DNA from: Lepas anatifera | Taxonomy: Eukaryota; Arthropoda; Thecostraca; Lepadidae | Length of the DNA stretch: 64,000 nucleotides | Reading direction: 5' to 3' | Assembly (NCBI GenBank): GCA_034440635.1 | Contig: JAOTON010001898.1 | Span: 1,850,001-1,914,000, forward strand | Shown: positions 1 to 12,816 of the stretch, in pieces | Position numbering within the stretch: position 1 is the first letter of the stretch | How the letters are laid out: each line of letters begins with the position of its first letter | Notes under the pieces: model-generated | Told to the model about the DNA's origin: nothing | Databases searched by the model: none | What the model saw: only the letters and a program-made list of their open reading frames with translations | Translations under genes and position numbers: made by a program

Positions 1-624
1 TCGGAGTAGGGTAAACTTATCCTATTGAAACTCACATCACACAATGGGCCCACCGAGTTATCTAAAATATGTTCCGGTATTTTTGATATCGATGACCTAA
101 GGTCAGGTACGAGGCATGACCTCTTCATTGAAAATACATGGGAAAATGGTTTTTACTGCATAACTCAGTCACGGATAGTGATAGAGCGTTTTTTAAGCTG
201 CATTAGACTCGCCTGGGCTTTGCAGTTCTAATGATATGCATTTTATATAATTTGACCTTGACCTGACCTCAGGTCAGGTCAAATCCTTGATTTGACCTAG
301 CAAGGTCAAATTACATATCATTCGATTTGGCTTCCTGCGAGGATTCATATAGTTCAAGTTGTTTTGCTCTATCTTTACTTGTTCAGATGTAATGGCCAAA
401 AACTTGATTTACATGTTATCCCTATTACGGCATGTTTTGACCTCTCGTGACCTTAAATGTGACCTGACAAAAAATGGTTCAAATATTTTCGATGGAGAAG
501 TGGATGGGTTACCCAACGCCGTTTACCGTTTTTCGCTACCTACCGTGGTTCTCCAGATCTTAGGGAGGGGCGGCCCCCTCGTCAAAGCGAATGTGGCTCA
601 GACCCCCGTCCATGCGCGTGTTAA
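1..624 (+). mobile_element. TTAA element, family A, right part (copy A1)
   Basis: Non-coding element cut by the window start. It is closely similar to 62,160-63,334 over its whole length, with shared strings such as GATATCGATGACCTAAGGTC and TTTGACCTAGCAAGGTCAAA. Its right end has a GC-rich subterminal block, then CCCCCGTCCATGCGCGTG and TTAA at 621-624. The direction of the call is arbitrary, chosen so that it matches the other family A copies. Confidence 0.75.
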
Positions 625-3600
625 AAGGTTGAGGCGGTGGACGCTTTAGGACACTTCCCTCTCTACGCGTGTTTAATATGAGTAGAATTAACATCCTAAG
701 ACGCATTTTCCATCTGTGAAAACTATACACAAATGAACGCCATCCGGAAAATGTATGTAAAAAATGACAGATAGCCTCCATTTTAAAGCCCAGGGGCAGC
801 CCCTTGGGAATCCTCATGATTTTTCAATCATGATAGCTTCGAAGTCTACAATCGAAACTCTACATGATGTTCCACCTTCCATCAGCATGAAAGCAATATA
901 CAGGCAACCAGAAATACACAGATATGGAGAAAGTGGCTAGCATCCCATATTTTTCATGGCCTGAAGATGCCAAAGAGAAAGTGAAATGAGTGAAAAGGGT
1001 AATTTTACCTAAACCCCGTTTTTAGCCCGTTTGTGTAAGATAAATAATCATGCATGGTCTAAAATGTATGCATGCCTCTCGACCGAATGTTCAAAAAAGT
1101 TTACTCTGCATCAGATAATTTGGCGTGGTTTTCATACAGTACCGCTTTACATGCAAGTTTCTGCGAATTTTTATTTTATTTTCCCAGGACAGGAGGGTTT
1201 TTGGAAGGGACCCCGAAAAGCTATACAGAGATCTTCCTACGGCTAGAGGAACAGCTTCGGAGAGTATCTTCCGACATTCGATGAGTGTGTTTAGGGATCA
1301 CGGCCACTGGTGAGAGAATCACGGCTGTTAGAAGTCTGACACAGTAACATGGCCATCAGACACACTAAAACACAACAGTGAACCCCACATCGATAGAATG
1401 GCCGTCTCTCGGGCCTCTGGCAGTAAATTGGCTCACAACCTACAAGGGCTTGCAGCGCGGTCAGGCTGTCTCCTGCACATCTGTGGACAGGCGTCGCATT
1501 TGGGCCACAGCAAGAGCTGGCTGTAAGCAGGTGCATCTGCCTTCGATTGAACCGATTCTCGACTCCGAGGTCGATCGTTTCGTTAGCCTGCTACTGGCTG
1601 GAATTAGTCTGCAGGAGCTGCCTCTGAATATGTATTCAGAGGCATTCAGAGGCATTCGCTGTACAGCGAAGCGCGTCTTCTGGTTGCCTTCCTCTGCAAC
1701 TGCGGCGGTACCATACCGGATTTCTAGGTTGAAACTTCGACCCGAATTTCCATTCGCATGTCATTGTTCTTGCGAGGCAAACGCAGCATCTTTCAATAGA
1801 CAATTCTGTGATAAACGTCCTCCAATGTTAGCCAATGATGTCGCACTCTAACGAGTCAGAATATATCTATAGGCGCGTCACTGTACCGCGAATACACCGC
1901 AGCGGCAGGGGCCGGCCGACATGTAGGTACCGGGCGATTGGGGTTTTCGCCGAGTATTTCCCGGGACATTAGTCAGATATCGGATGTATTGTCGGGAATG
2001 TCGACGGTTGTACGACCATCTCCGGCAGTGATGGTAGAGTAAAAGGCCCCGCCAGCCCTTGTTCTAGATGTGCACGGATACACTTCTGATTCCACTGCCA
2101 TGGAAACGCTAATCCTGCCTGTTTTTACGAAATAAAATCAAGGATAACGGATTTGGTGGTTAAATTCAACAGATGTTATGCTTAAATCAAGGAAATTAAG
2201 CACCAAAAGCAATTACACATCTAACAAAAGCAGACACGGTGAGGCATATCTAGATCATAGATAGCCTTATGACTTAAGAGAAGATTTCCGCACATTCATT
2301 TGGTCACTTTCAACCAAATCTGCTACATCTAAGATATGATAGATTTTTGGAGATCGATATCATGCAGTCAGCTGAAGTTAAAGCTCATGATGCCCCATAG
2401 ATTTGAGTTAACTTGGTTTTCTCCCCAGCAGGTACTGGAACCTGGCGCCACGCCCCCAGCCCTGTGTGGCTGGCCGGCATAGCTTCTACCCCATTAGCAC
2501 TTGACTTGGTCGCTTACGAGTAACCGCGATCCCGGATTCTTGGCACAGGTCATACGCCGGTTCGTTCTTTAATAACGGACCAAAATGGGGCAGAATGCTT
2601 TCTGGAGGCGTTTACTTGTCCACAAACGGTGTTTCGGGACGAACATATATTTTTTCGGAGTCGGGGCTTACTTTCATGTTCTACGAGACTTCTATCCCAA
2701 TTCATATCACCTACTGGATTTCAATTAAACTTACCTAACGTTTCCTTTTCAACTGTTTATCGAGAGACACTGCCTTTGTTTCCTCGCATATGATGATGCA
2801 CAACACGAGCGACAGTTCGGGTCGAATTTTCTGGCAGTCACCCAAAATACCATACACTTGTCCCGTTCAGGTCAGTGGGGTACTACATTGAGTAATTGCC
2901 TAAGCAGGCATGTATGCACGGTACGCACGGAGCACCGGCCTGTCTACAATACGATGCCGCCTAAATACACGTCGACATAAAATCGACAGTGAAAGCCCAA
3001 GTGTCACAAGTCTCTTGCACGGGGAAAAGTGCAAAAAATGACATGCTTGTAATAAGAGCATGCCTCCTATGTATCAATTCTCAATGACGGCCCGATTTTC
3101 GGGCGATGCCATTCATGGAAGATGACTCACCAATACCTTTTTCACTATAGTCTCCGTCACCATCTAAAAGTAAATGCTCGGCAAACTCTGAAACCACAGC
3201 CAACACTCATAGCATCGGCGCACAGAAACCAACCAATGGCGGTTACAACGGCAGTATGTGTATCATACAGCGGACCTGGCGGCGCCGGCGCTGGTGGCAA
3301 CAGAACCTGGGTGTCATCCAACTAATGTTTTTCATACAATTGTTCTACCCCGTTACATAGCCGGAATCAAGCACAATAATTATGTACCGGAGAAGAAGAG
3401 AGGAACCCAAAATTAACCAAATATGTCGCCATACCGTCGACCATTGTTATACACAACCGGCACAGTCAACTCGATACGAAGACTTCTACATATATACAGG
3501 CCCGAGGCCAATTTGCTCCAGATTTTACCACGAGAACAGGAATGGTTTTCGAACTGAGTCAGTGTTGGCAGGGTCACACGTATCAGGCACAAGCATTAAG

Positions 3601-6600
3601 GCCCCTTCACACGTGGCAGAATCTGTCGATAACGTTTGTTGACAATCTCATGTGCTTTTATGGCTTCGGGAGGCAGAAATGTTGGCAGATGCTGCCAGGT
3701 GCGAATGGACCTTTAGGGTGAAGCGATGGAAATAGCTGTTGGCTACCTATTCTTTACCTTATTGGTATGAAAACGAACACAAGATCATACACATAGGTAC
3801 CCAAAACGAAATTGTGATAAGTATTGCAGAAGGGCGGCATTGCTGCAGTTGCAGCTATTGAATTAGGATACTGTAGGAGATGTAGTGTGCACGCCGCCCA
3901 ATTTGTGTACGTTGTCGTGTGTTGTCACCTGTAGATGTTAGTATCGGAGGACACAGACCGGCACTACGAAAATAAATATGGAAATGTGACAACACGTAAC
4001 CAGCTGACAACACGACCCACAAGCATTCGGAAGCGCACACCACATTGATGTGAAAGGCAAAGGCATGCGTTGATACGTACTCAGCTCTGATGAAGTCGAT
4101 CCAGGAGTGAAACAGCGTTAGTCACACATCCACACAGAGCAGCATTACGAAAGCACGAGTATTTCTTACAAACCATGCCATTTAAAATTCAAACACCAAT
4201 GAAAATAGATTTGCCCCAGATGAAGTCAACGAAACTAAAATTCGGATGTCACGCTTCTTAACCCATGCCCAGCAGCTGGTGAAGGCCTCAATGACAAAAA
4301 GCCGTGGAAGTGACTGGTTTGAGTCTCGCAGCTGCTATGACCCTTTGTATTTTGTACTAACTCTGAGTAAATAGAGGTTGGCGTCTGAGACAATGACAAC
4401 CAATTTCAGATTTCCGCCAAGTGACTTCACAAGAAATCTGGCGAAACCGTTTGAGCCGCCAGTTTCACCCCAGTAGTAATAGCTGATCTCTATAACCCCA
4501 GGCCACGAGAACAAACCGAGCAGAACAGTGCGCGTGCATTCCCAGGCTAGTTGCAGTTCCGTCACTTTGCACGACGATGATCTTGGATTAACGGACTAAA
4601 GCCACATAAAACACATTCGCGTTATTCACACATATCTATCCGTGTTCAGAACAACGATTTAAAGTGGCTGCTCTGAATTTAGAATACAACACACAAATGA
4701 GTGAGGGAAAGCTTATTTATACATGCTAGATTAGTACTATTTACTTAGTTTGGCGCTGCTGCGTTTCCTCTTAATATCTCCTTAAAAAATTCTGACCATG
4801 AAAGCCAAAAAAGCAGCTTCTTCGCATTGTTCAGCATTTGAATGGGTCCCACGGTCAACTTTCGACAGCGGTGGTCACTCCGGTAACTTCAATCGATAAC
4901 GATTATCTAAGCCGTTACCGACAATAACGTTTCCCAATCTGCGATAACCAATAATCTATCATCTAATTAGCATATCGAGGTAGGCGTTTTTGGCTGATCG
5001 ATAACGATAACTTTTTTCTCTCATATTTAATTCCACTCTCCCCAGCATATCAATTTTTAACACACCCTGGAAACGTGTACCGTACGAGAATGAGACGCGT
5101 TTTAAGCGAGTGCTGAAGATGCAAGCCTTCAGTGCACACCTTCTCACTCCGCTACCTGCACACAATCGTCAAGAGAGGCGCGCTAATCACAGCCGCTCAC
5201 GTCTATTCGCAGGCGCTCACAATGCTATATATATTCGGCATCTGTCAAAGACAACTCTGTGCAAATTGTTCAAACCGACGAAGCAAGAATCCAGACCAGA
5301 GTCGCTGAGAAGTTCAATGTCTAATGGTCCAATGGAATATCCAAGGGAACCCTGAACAAACGCCTTTTCCCTGCGGTCAACATACAGGTGTTTTCCAACT
5401 TGTTCAAGCGTTACAAGACCATCCCCAGTAAGGCCGCGGTACAGAAGAAGTGCTCAATAGGCTGAGACATCTCGCAGCTCAAGAGCAGCACCCTTGCAGC
5501 CATGCTCGGCGTTTTTGCACCGATCGTTGCATATGGTTGTCTTCTGTGTTGTCTTTTGTTGAAGTATGTAAACGTATGTCTATATGTATCTATGTATGAA
5601 CTTGGATATATTTGAGCTGCCGAGGGGCAGCTAGTACCTGCTCCAGCTTGGGATAGCAGAGGACGAAGCAGGTATCGCTGCCCACCAGGGACCGAGTGAG
5701 AGGAGCCGAGAGAAGTTCTTCGGCGTATTCGGCAGTTGCTTTCTTGCTGAAGCCATCCAATGCACTACACCATTTACAACACGTTGGCCAGGGCATTGAT
5801 TCCAGTTTTCCTGGCGATTTGTGGATCGGGGACGAGCCCTTACGTGCGCTGCAATATGTTTGCATGGTTCGCCTATATATAGGTGCTGTGTTTCTTCTTC
5901 ATGTTTTACAATTACCACGTGAGAAATTAAAAGCTGAACTATTTAACTAAGAATTCATTATTGTCTGTAAATGACTGTGCAACTCTGTCTTTTTCAGAAA
6001 AATATAGCTGAAAATCAATGAATAGCAAAGTTTAGCACAAATCAAATGCACCTCAAATGTTTGAATGCTCCGAGTGAACTTCCCAAATTGTTTCTCGTGA
6101 TTGCTTTAACTAAGTCACCGATCCCACTGTCAAGCTATCGTTATCGCTAACGCCTTCCTCGGAAAGTTCTCTTTTTGCAGTGATCTAAGTCTGGGTGAAT
6201 TACCGAGTGTCCAGCGCTGCCTGCTTCTCTTAAAGACACATGTTTTTTATACATTTGTTGCCGAAATAATACAAATGCATAAATAAAAATAGCTGCAGGA
6301 AGCCACCAGAAAAGGCTATGAGTGATAAACCAAAAAAAGATATGAAAGGAGTTATAAGTTCCCTTGCGCATTTATTTTTCGCTAGATCGGTAAAAAGATA
6401 TCAGACGATGCATTTTATGTGGTGACTCATACGTTTCTCCAACAATGTTGGCGAGAAGGTGTCTTTTCTGCAAGCATCAAGACCAATGAATGATAACTTG
6501 GCATGTTGTTGAATACACAGTAGGACCGCCTTGTTACCATGTTGCATACGGTCATGTATGTTACACGACTCCAGCCTGTCTTTCAGGGAGGTGGGCGGCC

Positions 6601-6879
6601 TCGTGGCACCGGTGTTTTGAGCCCCCTGGGATGGGACAGCAGTCTCAACTTCACGGTAACCCGGTGTAAATCGTACACCGGACCGCTCCCGACTAGGTTT
6701 CATTCATTATGACAAAATTAAATCACGCCGTTGACGGTCCTAACTCAAAGTCCCAAATCGCGAAAGTAGTAGTGTCGGGAATTGAATTTAGGAGCGTCAG
6801 ATAAGCTCTACTTGTTTGCGATATTCTGTGTACGACATTGGCCATCGATGCTGCCGCCAGCAGGCCGCGCAGCTCTCAC
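625..6879. other. Intron 18 sequence with no recognised gene
   Basis: This is the intron after exon 18; the next dynein exon was not found. The longest open frame (1,378-1,851, plus, 157 codons) resembles nothing I know and is probably chance. At 5,270-5,320 (plus) a short frame containing RVAEKFNV resembles the start of a helix-turn-helix of the kind found in pogo/Tigger transposases, but it is too short to call. ATCGATAACG-rich strings occur at 4,890-5,010 and again, inverted, near 6,135; they may mark the ends of an unrecognised element. Confidence 0.4.
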
Positions 6880-7003
6880 CTCTGACGTCCTTGGAGAACT
6901 TCTTGCACTCGATGTCCATGTTCTCCACGTTGATGTCCTTCCAGGGCGTCTTCTTCCAGTCGTCGATGCTAGAACGCACTATGTTCACTTGATCCCACAG
7001 GTG
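6880..7003 (-). CDS. Dynein heavy chain exon 18 (start of linker, DHC_N2)
   Basis: The exon reads HLWDQVNIVRSSIDDWKKTP, WKDINVENMDIECKKFSKDV and R, ending one base into the next codon before GTGAGA. LWDxVxxVxxSIxDWKxTxWKDINVExMDxxCKKFxKDxR is the beginning of the linker region of outer-arm beta dyneins. It is the last exon in the window. The next one, which should begin with the conserved LDKEVxxWDA stretch, was not found in 1-6,879. Confidence 0.95.
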
Positions 7004-7258
7004 CTGGCGGCACAGGTGACAAGTTAGAACGAGAGAGCTTCTTAGCAGAAACCCCATGGGACCGAGAGAATCGCAGGAGGATCAACAGAAAACAGAGGAT
7101 ATCAGTTATACGAGTGTTTTTCCGTCGGCTTTCAGCCGACTTTCCACTTCCGGAGGCTACTGAGGATAGCACGCAGCAAAGTCTTCAAACAACAATTGCA
7201 CCTTCCTAAGAAGCATACATCGAGGCAGGGTTCGAACGCTAGACAGAACGCATCTAAC

Positions 7259-7424
7259 CTTGGCGAGTTTAACTTCCTTGCGACACATCTTGAGCTGTTT
7301 GAAGTCGGGAATCTGGACCTCGAAGAGGGCGGCGGAGGCGCTAATGTTCTCCAGCTCCTTCTCCATCGCCTCAATGGTCAAGTGGGTGTTGTCCAATATC
7401 TCGTACGGAGTGTCACAGTCGTAG
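7259..7424 (-). CDS. Dynein heavy chain exon 17 (tail-linker junction)
   Basis: The first base completes Asn, then the exon reads YDCDTPYEILDNTHLTIEAM, EKELENISASAALFEVQIPD and FKQLKMCRKEVKLAK before GTTAGA. The family has NPYxxLDxxxxxIxxxExxxxxxxxxxxLFEVxxPxYKQLKxCRKEVRLLKxLWD here. Length is 166 bp, phase 2 to 0. It is only 255 bp from exon 18. Confidence 0.95.
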
Positions 7425-7739
7425 CTGCCAAAACACACCGGTCTTATAGCTGAGCACCAGGTTGTGTCAAGATATTGAAAACAGAGAAATGAGAGGCGGT
7501 CCTATGGTTTTGAGTTGAATTATAACCTAATAAGCCACGATCAAAAGTAAAACAAATGGTTTTGACTTTTTACCTACCCCCTATTTCGATTGAAGAAAAA
7601 CATATTTGTAGGCTGTTTGAGAGAATCTAACCGTATTCACCAAGATAACCCTTCATTATATTTGGAGATTTTTAAACTCTTCATCATATTTGGAAAATGA
7701 TAAGTTGTTAGGAAAACTACAGAGCATGCTCAGACATCT

Positions 7740-7940
7740 ATCTATGTTCTGGGCCCCCAAGGCCAACTCTGCCTACCCCCCCACCCCGCGATACCAAGAT
7801 ATTAGTCCCCCAGAATAACGATTGGGTAACCCCTGAAACCACTATTTGGGGGCCACGACAAAACTCTTGAATGTCCCCGAGGAAAACTTTGGGACCTCCT
7901 GAGCCAAAGATTGGGCTCCCGAGAACAACGCCTGCGTAGT
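7740..7940. repeat. Dispersed G/C-rich repeat M, left piece
   Basis: The sequence is a degenerate series of 25-30 bp phrases such as GGCCCCCAAGGCCAACTCTG and CCCCCAGAATAACGATTGGG. The same phrases occur at 10,400-10,900 and 40,900-41,740. The CR1-like LINE and the TTAA element A2 separate this piece from the one at 10.4 kb, so the two were probably once continuous. Confidence 0.6.
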
Positions 7941-7959
7941 GGGGCGTCAGGAGGGCCGG

Positions 7960-9580
7960 ATGGAATCCCGCCCAGAGTGTTGAAGGAGATCACGGATCAG
8001 GTTTGTGTGCCCCTGGCAATGCTTTTGAGAGATCCATGAAAGAAAAAATAATTCCAAAGGACTGGAATGATGCCGAAATAGTCCCTTTGTTTAAAGGGGA
8101 AGCCAGTTTATGCCTGAAATTTATAGGCCTGTAAACCTGACAGTCACAAGCAAGAAGCTGATGGAATCAATAGTGAAATACCATATTGTGGAGCACTTGG
8201 AACGGCACGGGCTAATCAGATCTCACAACATGGATTTCGATCTGGTCGGTCATGTTGGACTAATTTGATCGAATTTTGGGGGGAACGTTCTGAAATGGAT
8301 TGACCTAGGCCATCTGGTCGATGTCATCTTCTATGACTTTAGTAAGGCCTTTGACAAGGTTGAACACCGAAGACTAATCGAAAAAGTGAAAGCGATGGGA
8401 ATTGACGGTACGCTATTGGATTGGCTGAGAGATTGGCTCACAGGAAGAAGGCAAAGAGTTGTCGTCAATGGAGAGGTATCTAAGTGGGTTGAAGTGGTCA
8501 GCAGTGTGGTCCAAGGCTCTGTCCTTGGACCCCTATTCTTCATTATGTTCATTGATGATATTGATGAAGTTTCGGAGGCACTGATCTCTAAGTTTGCAGA
8601 CGACACCAAGCTGGCGAAAATAGTGAGGTCAGAAGAAGAGGCCCGGGAGTTTCAAAAAGACCAGAGAGACATGGGGAAGTGGGGAGATGAATTTCTGATG
8701 ACTTGCAATCCCGATAAATGTGAAGCATTTGGGACATAGAAACATCAGATTCGACTATGGCAAGGGAGGTGTTCGACTGAAGACTGGGGTAGAAAAAGGC
8801 CTGGAAATATTAGTAAGCAACGACATGATACCCAGCAAACAATGTTTGAAAGCTGCCAATGATAGAAATATAGTTCTTGGTCAGATTTCACGCGCTTTCC
8901 ATTACAAAAACAAACATATTATGGCAAATAGTTTAAATGTTTCGTCAGACCCAAGCTAGAGCATGGTGCACCAGCGTGGTCGCCGTGGATGCTAGGTGAT
9001 TGTGATGTTTTAGAGAAGGTCCAGAGACGATGTGTAAATATGATGACAGATGTGAGAGACGCGAGTTATAAGGAGAAGCTAAAGGATGCAGGACTCGAGC
9101 TGTTGGTGGAGAGGAAGAAAAGAGGGGATGTGATTGAGGCGTATAAAGTGATGACGAATAGGAGCAAGGTAGAGAATGATGAATGGTTTAAAATTATCCA
9201 TAAAGAACAGAGAACTAGCAGGCAGAATTCGGTCATAGGAGCAGAAGGCGAGGCAGTGCGGAGGGAAGGACAAATGGAAATCATAAGGGCGAGGCTCTAA
9301 ATTAGGAGATTTTTGTTTTCAATCTACGAGTTGAAAAATATTGGAACGAGTTACCGGAAGAAGTAAGGAATGCGCCGAAAGTGAACTGCTTCAAAAACCG
9401 CTACGACAAATGAAAAAAGATGCAAGACCAGGAAGATAGTCAAACGTAAAGTAATGATAAAAGCAGAAAAGAACCTCGGAAAGGACGTACAGTGACTCGA
9501 TGATGTGGAAATGACGCAGTTGTGCGTCAATGATGAAGGCCGACTAGCCTTCCTAATGGATAACGACTTTAACTTTAACT
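7960..9580 (+). pseudogene. Decayed CR1/jockey-type LINE, reverse transcriptase and 3' end
   Basis: Non-LTR retrotransposon remnant with several frameshifts and stops. In order on the plus strand: YRPVNLTVTSKKLMESIVKY near 8,120, HGF-like block near 8,230, VDVIFYDFSKAFDKVEHRRL at about 8,310, then an open frame from 8,386 with GSVLGPLFFIMFIDDI and the catalytic KFADDTKL. A post-RT region at 8,989-9,300 (VQRRCVNMMTDVRDASYKEK, KKRGDVIEAYKVM) has the form typical of CR1/jockey elements. The 3' end is a short ACTTTAACTTTAACTT tail at about 9,565-9,583, into which the TTAA element A2 is inserted. Confidence 0.88.
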
Positions 9581-10399
9581 TAACACGCGCCCCGCTGGGG
9601 GGCGAAATTCGCCCCCTCTTGATCTTCCCCGAATAGCTCAAAAACGAAGAGATGTAGAACAACAAAACTTACAGTACCTTATCCCTGATCAATTTTACAC
9701 ATCTGACCAAATTTTTTAGCTAAGGTCATGTCAGTTCAAGGAGCTAATCAAGGTCAAGTGACCCGACCTCAAAACCTAAAATAACGAGTTTGAAGCGGCG
9801 CCCAGGGAACATCAGCGAACCGATCAGTTTGAAACTTCCACAATATGATAAATTCATTAGGGTCTACAAATCTGCGATCTCGGAATTTTGATATTGTTGA
9901 CCTAAGGTGGGGTCAATTTTTTGGTCACCCAATTATGTCTATGGTGAAAAATATAATGGGCTCGTTTTCAGTAAATACTGGACAGATAAAGCTGAAAACC
10001 CTCAAACCGTCTATTCTTACCACGATCTTGACCATAAGGTTGATTTTTTGAGCATCTGACCTCTCAAAGGTCATGTCAGGCCACGGGAGCATAGGGTGAT
10101 TGTTTTGCCAATAACTTCTCACTGAATCGAGTTAAAGCTCCCATTTTGCTTGCATTGTGCTTATATTGTCACGGGGGGGAGTCGATTGATATGCAACATG
10201 ACCATACCAGGTCACTCTGTGACCCTGACCTAGCTCGAGGTCAGGTCATTTTCACTATTTGACCTAGCAAGGTCATATTCTACAGCATTCGATTCGCCGC
10301 AATGAGAGGGATCCAATGATGCATATAGATTTGCTCTAGCTCCCCTGAGGGCAGATCTAGAGAGAGAAACGTCAGGGACCCCAGCGGGGCGCGTGTTAA
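9580..10399 (+). mobile_element. TTAA element, family A (copy A2)
   Basis: The 820-bp element has TTAA at both ends. The terminal inverted repeats read TTAACACGCGCCCCGCTGGG on the left and the complement ending GGGGCGCGTGTTAA on the right. Next to the left end is the subterminal palindrome GGGGGGCGAAATTCGCCCCC. The interior carries family A phrases (ATATTGTTGACCTAAGG, GACCTAGCAAGGTCA). It sits in the 3' tail of the CR1-like LINE. Confidence 0.82.
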
Positions 10400-10900
10400 G
10401 GCCCCTGAGAACAATACTTGGGGGCCCCCTGAAGCCAACTCTGGACCTCCCTCCGCTGATACCAACAATTGAACCGCCAAGAATAACAATGGGGACGCAG
10501 AGAATAATGATTGTGGCCCTCTGAGGCCAATTCTTGGGTCCCCCAAGGCCAAATCTGGGGTCCCTTGAGACCACCAGTGGGGGGGGGGGCGGGAGTGGGG
10601 GGCTCCCGAGACTGACACTTCGGGGCTCCCGAAAACAACCATTGGGGCCCCCGTGACAGCGTGACTAACACTTGGAAGACAATTGAGAAAACTCATAGGG
10701 GCCTCGGAGATCTACTCAATGGGCCTAAATGTAAATTCAACGGGGCGCCGAGCACCTCATTCGGGTGACGTAAATATTCCTAAAATCAGACTTTTGAATG
10801 ATTATCGGATATCAGTGGGTCCCCTACGGAGGGCCCCTGTGAGGTCCGTTTCTTTAGTGCTTAAGCTCAGCCCAAGGGGAGCAGTCGCCCACCCCCCTTC
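10400..10900. repeat. Dispersed G/C-rich repeat M, right piece
   Basis: Phrases such as TGGGGGCCCCCTGAAGCCAA, GGTCCCTTGAGACCACCAG and AACAACCATTGGGGCCC repeat with variation. The later part (GAGCACCTCATTCGGGTGAC, then GATTATCGGATAT) aligns by eye with 41,605-41,660, so this is a dispersed family rather than a simple satellite. A short (CA)n tract follows at 10,911-10,929. Confidence 0.6.
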
Positions 10901-10929
10901 CCACTCCCCCACACACACACACACACACA

Positions 10930-12270
10930 TTGGATCCGCCCCTGGTTATTGTTGCAAAAAGGAAAATATAGGTTAAAAGTGGATTCGATTTCGCCGCTTT
11001 GGGAGCCGTTGCTGTGTTGTGCAGTACTATTTTTAAAATTTTATTTTGCATATTCGGAATTTCTGTGAAAAGTTTGGCAGCATCTGGGATTCAAATCCGC
11101 GGCCGAATTTGGGCCGATAACGGGTCGGATCTTTGTTGCCTAGTTCGCTGGGGTCGTTTAGCTGGCTGACGTGGCTGGCGGGTTTGACCTAGGAAATGAA
11201 AATATAATGTTTTAAATTCATTTGAGCTGCTTTTCGCGTATCCCAATACAATAAGGACTCCAGCGACTCCAGCGACTCCAGATGGCTTTTAGCGCATGTT
11301 CCCTACGGGCTAGTCGTGAACGACAGCCTTTTAGTAGGTATATAGGTTTGACACCCGCCCCAGTGGGTCTTCGATCCACGTTCGCCCCGCTGAGTGCGAA
11401 TGCACCAACTGGGCAGCGAAAGAACGCCTACGGTGGCAAATAGCCCAAGCGAAATGATGAACAACTATGTTAATCACTGTTTGACCCAGGTCAATATTGA
11501 GGTCCGGGCAGGTCACAGAATGTGACGGGTTAGAGGCGCTTTGGCCCTAGCGTCTGACTGGTTAAATTATAGTAGAATCTTAGGCCCCATTCGATTTCCC
11601 TCGTTACGGCGAGCCGAATGATATACAATTGCCCAATTTTGACCAGCAAAATTGCAGACTTTCACCAATAATTTAAAGTGAGAAAAGACAACTTACAATT
11701 TCTACAACAATTGGAAATTCCGCCAAACCATCTTCAAACTCTCCCTTTAGCTCGATGATTTCACAAGTTTCCAGAAAGCTGACTGGAGACAAAGATTAAG
11801 CGCCGAATGAAATACAAATGCATTAGCTGAAGTTAAAAAATATGTCCGGAGATGGGAGGAACGACCTGCCACGGTACTTTCTAATAGTGAAGACAACTGA
11901 CCCTAGGAGTGAGATTATCTCCCGCACATTGTATCGTTTTGAAAATGTGGATGGAAATGAAAATACAAACTTGGACTAACTGTTCGAGGCCGGAGCGGCC
12001 AGTTCCTGCCTTCCGCTGAAACCAGCCGGGGCCGCACTGGCACTACACCAGCGATAACTCAGCCATTGAAGTGCCGGCCGCCAAAGTACAGCGCGCGATG
12101 GTATACGTGCGCCGCCGCACCCCAGAAGCTTTAATGAATGGCTAGATAATATGTTTGCATTTTGACACCTACTTTTGAGTATGGTGTAAATGGTGGATAC
12201 ATCTATACATAATTCCCACCACTTGGACCAGGCCAGCGGACCAGCAGAGCACTGTTGTCACGGGACTGAC
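10930..12270. other. Intron sequence, nothing recognised
   Basis: No gene, structured RNA or named repeat was recognised here. There is a three-copy GACTCCAGC tandem near 11,258-11,281. A stretch of family A-like half-sites (CAGGTCAATATTGAGGTCC) lies near 11,490. Confidence 0.3.
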
Positions 12271-12437
12271 TTGAAGACGTCGAGTTTCCGGAAGGTTTCG
12301 CGGTACTCGTGTTGTTTGAGTTCGAAGTTGGCGATGGCCCGCCGCACGTTGGCCACCTCGTTAGCCTGAAGCGGCGCCACCTGCTGCTTGGCCTGGATGC
12401 TCAGCTTCACCGTGTTCTTCCACTTCTCCGGCAGCTC
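12271..12437 (-). CDS. Dynein heavy chain exon 16 (tail)
   Basis: After GTGCAG the exon reads ELPEKWKNTVKLSIQAKQQV, APLQANEVANVRRAIANFEL, KQHEYRETFRKLDVF and two bases before GTCAGT. ELPExWxNTKKLA, VAPLQANEVxxxRR and FxxxQxEFRExF are hallmark family strings. Length is 167 bp, phase 0 to 2. The introns on either side (5.6 and 4.8 kb) hold the largest transposon stacks. Confidence 0.96.
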
Positions 12438-12816
12438 CTGCACAGCGTCACCACTGACAGCGTCAGCTCCAACACTGTCTGCAGACGATGGACCGAGCAC
12501 CATCGTCAACGGAAGGTGGCACCTCAGCACGGGGTTTGCACTGAGATAGCGGTGCGGCACAGCTGCCTGAGAAACCAATTGGTCGAGGTTTCATTTGCCG
12601 CAAAACTTACCGTTCGCGTAGAAAAGGGGCAAAAAGTCACCTCTTGTCACCCTTTCCTCCCCCGAGGTCACGTGCTGTGAAGCGATCACTTGTAGCTGTG
12701 ACAATGTGATGGGTACTATACCCAGCTGTAACAGCTGGAGACACCTTTCTGATCATTTTACAACTTCTGTCGAAATTTTGCGTACAAGTCTTTTAATGTC
12801 AGATCACCACTGCAGG

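Noticed and set aside
1378..1851. 157-codon open frame on the plus strand
   Set aside because: No recognisable domain, an overlapping opposite-strand frame, and location inside an intron; most likely chance.
4086..4126. CTGATGAAGTCGATCCAGGAGTGAAAC as another hammerhead
   Set aside because: The CUGAUGA and GAAAC strings are present, but the bases between them do not form stem II and no stem I partner is visible.
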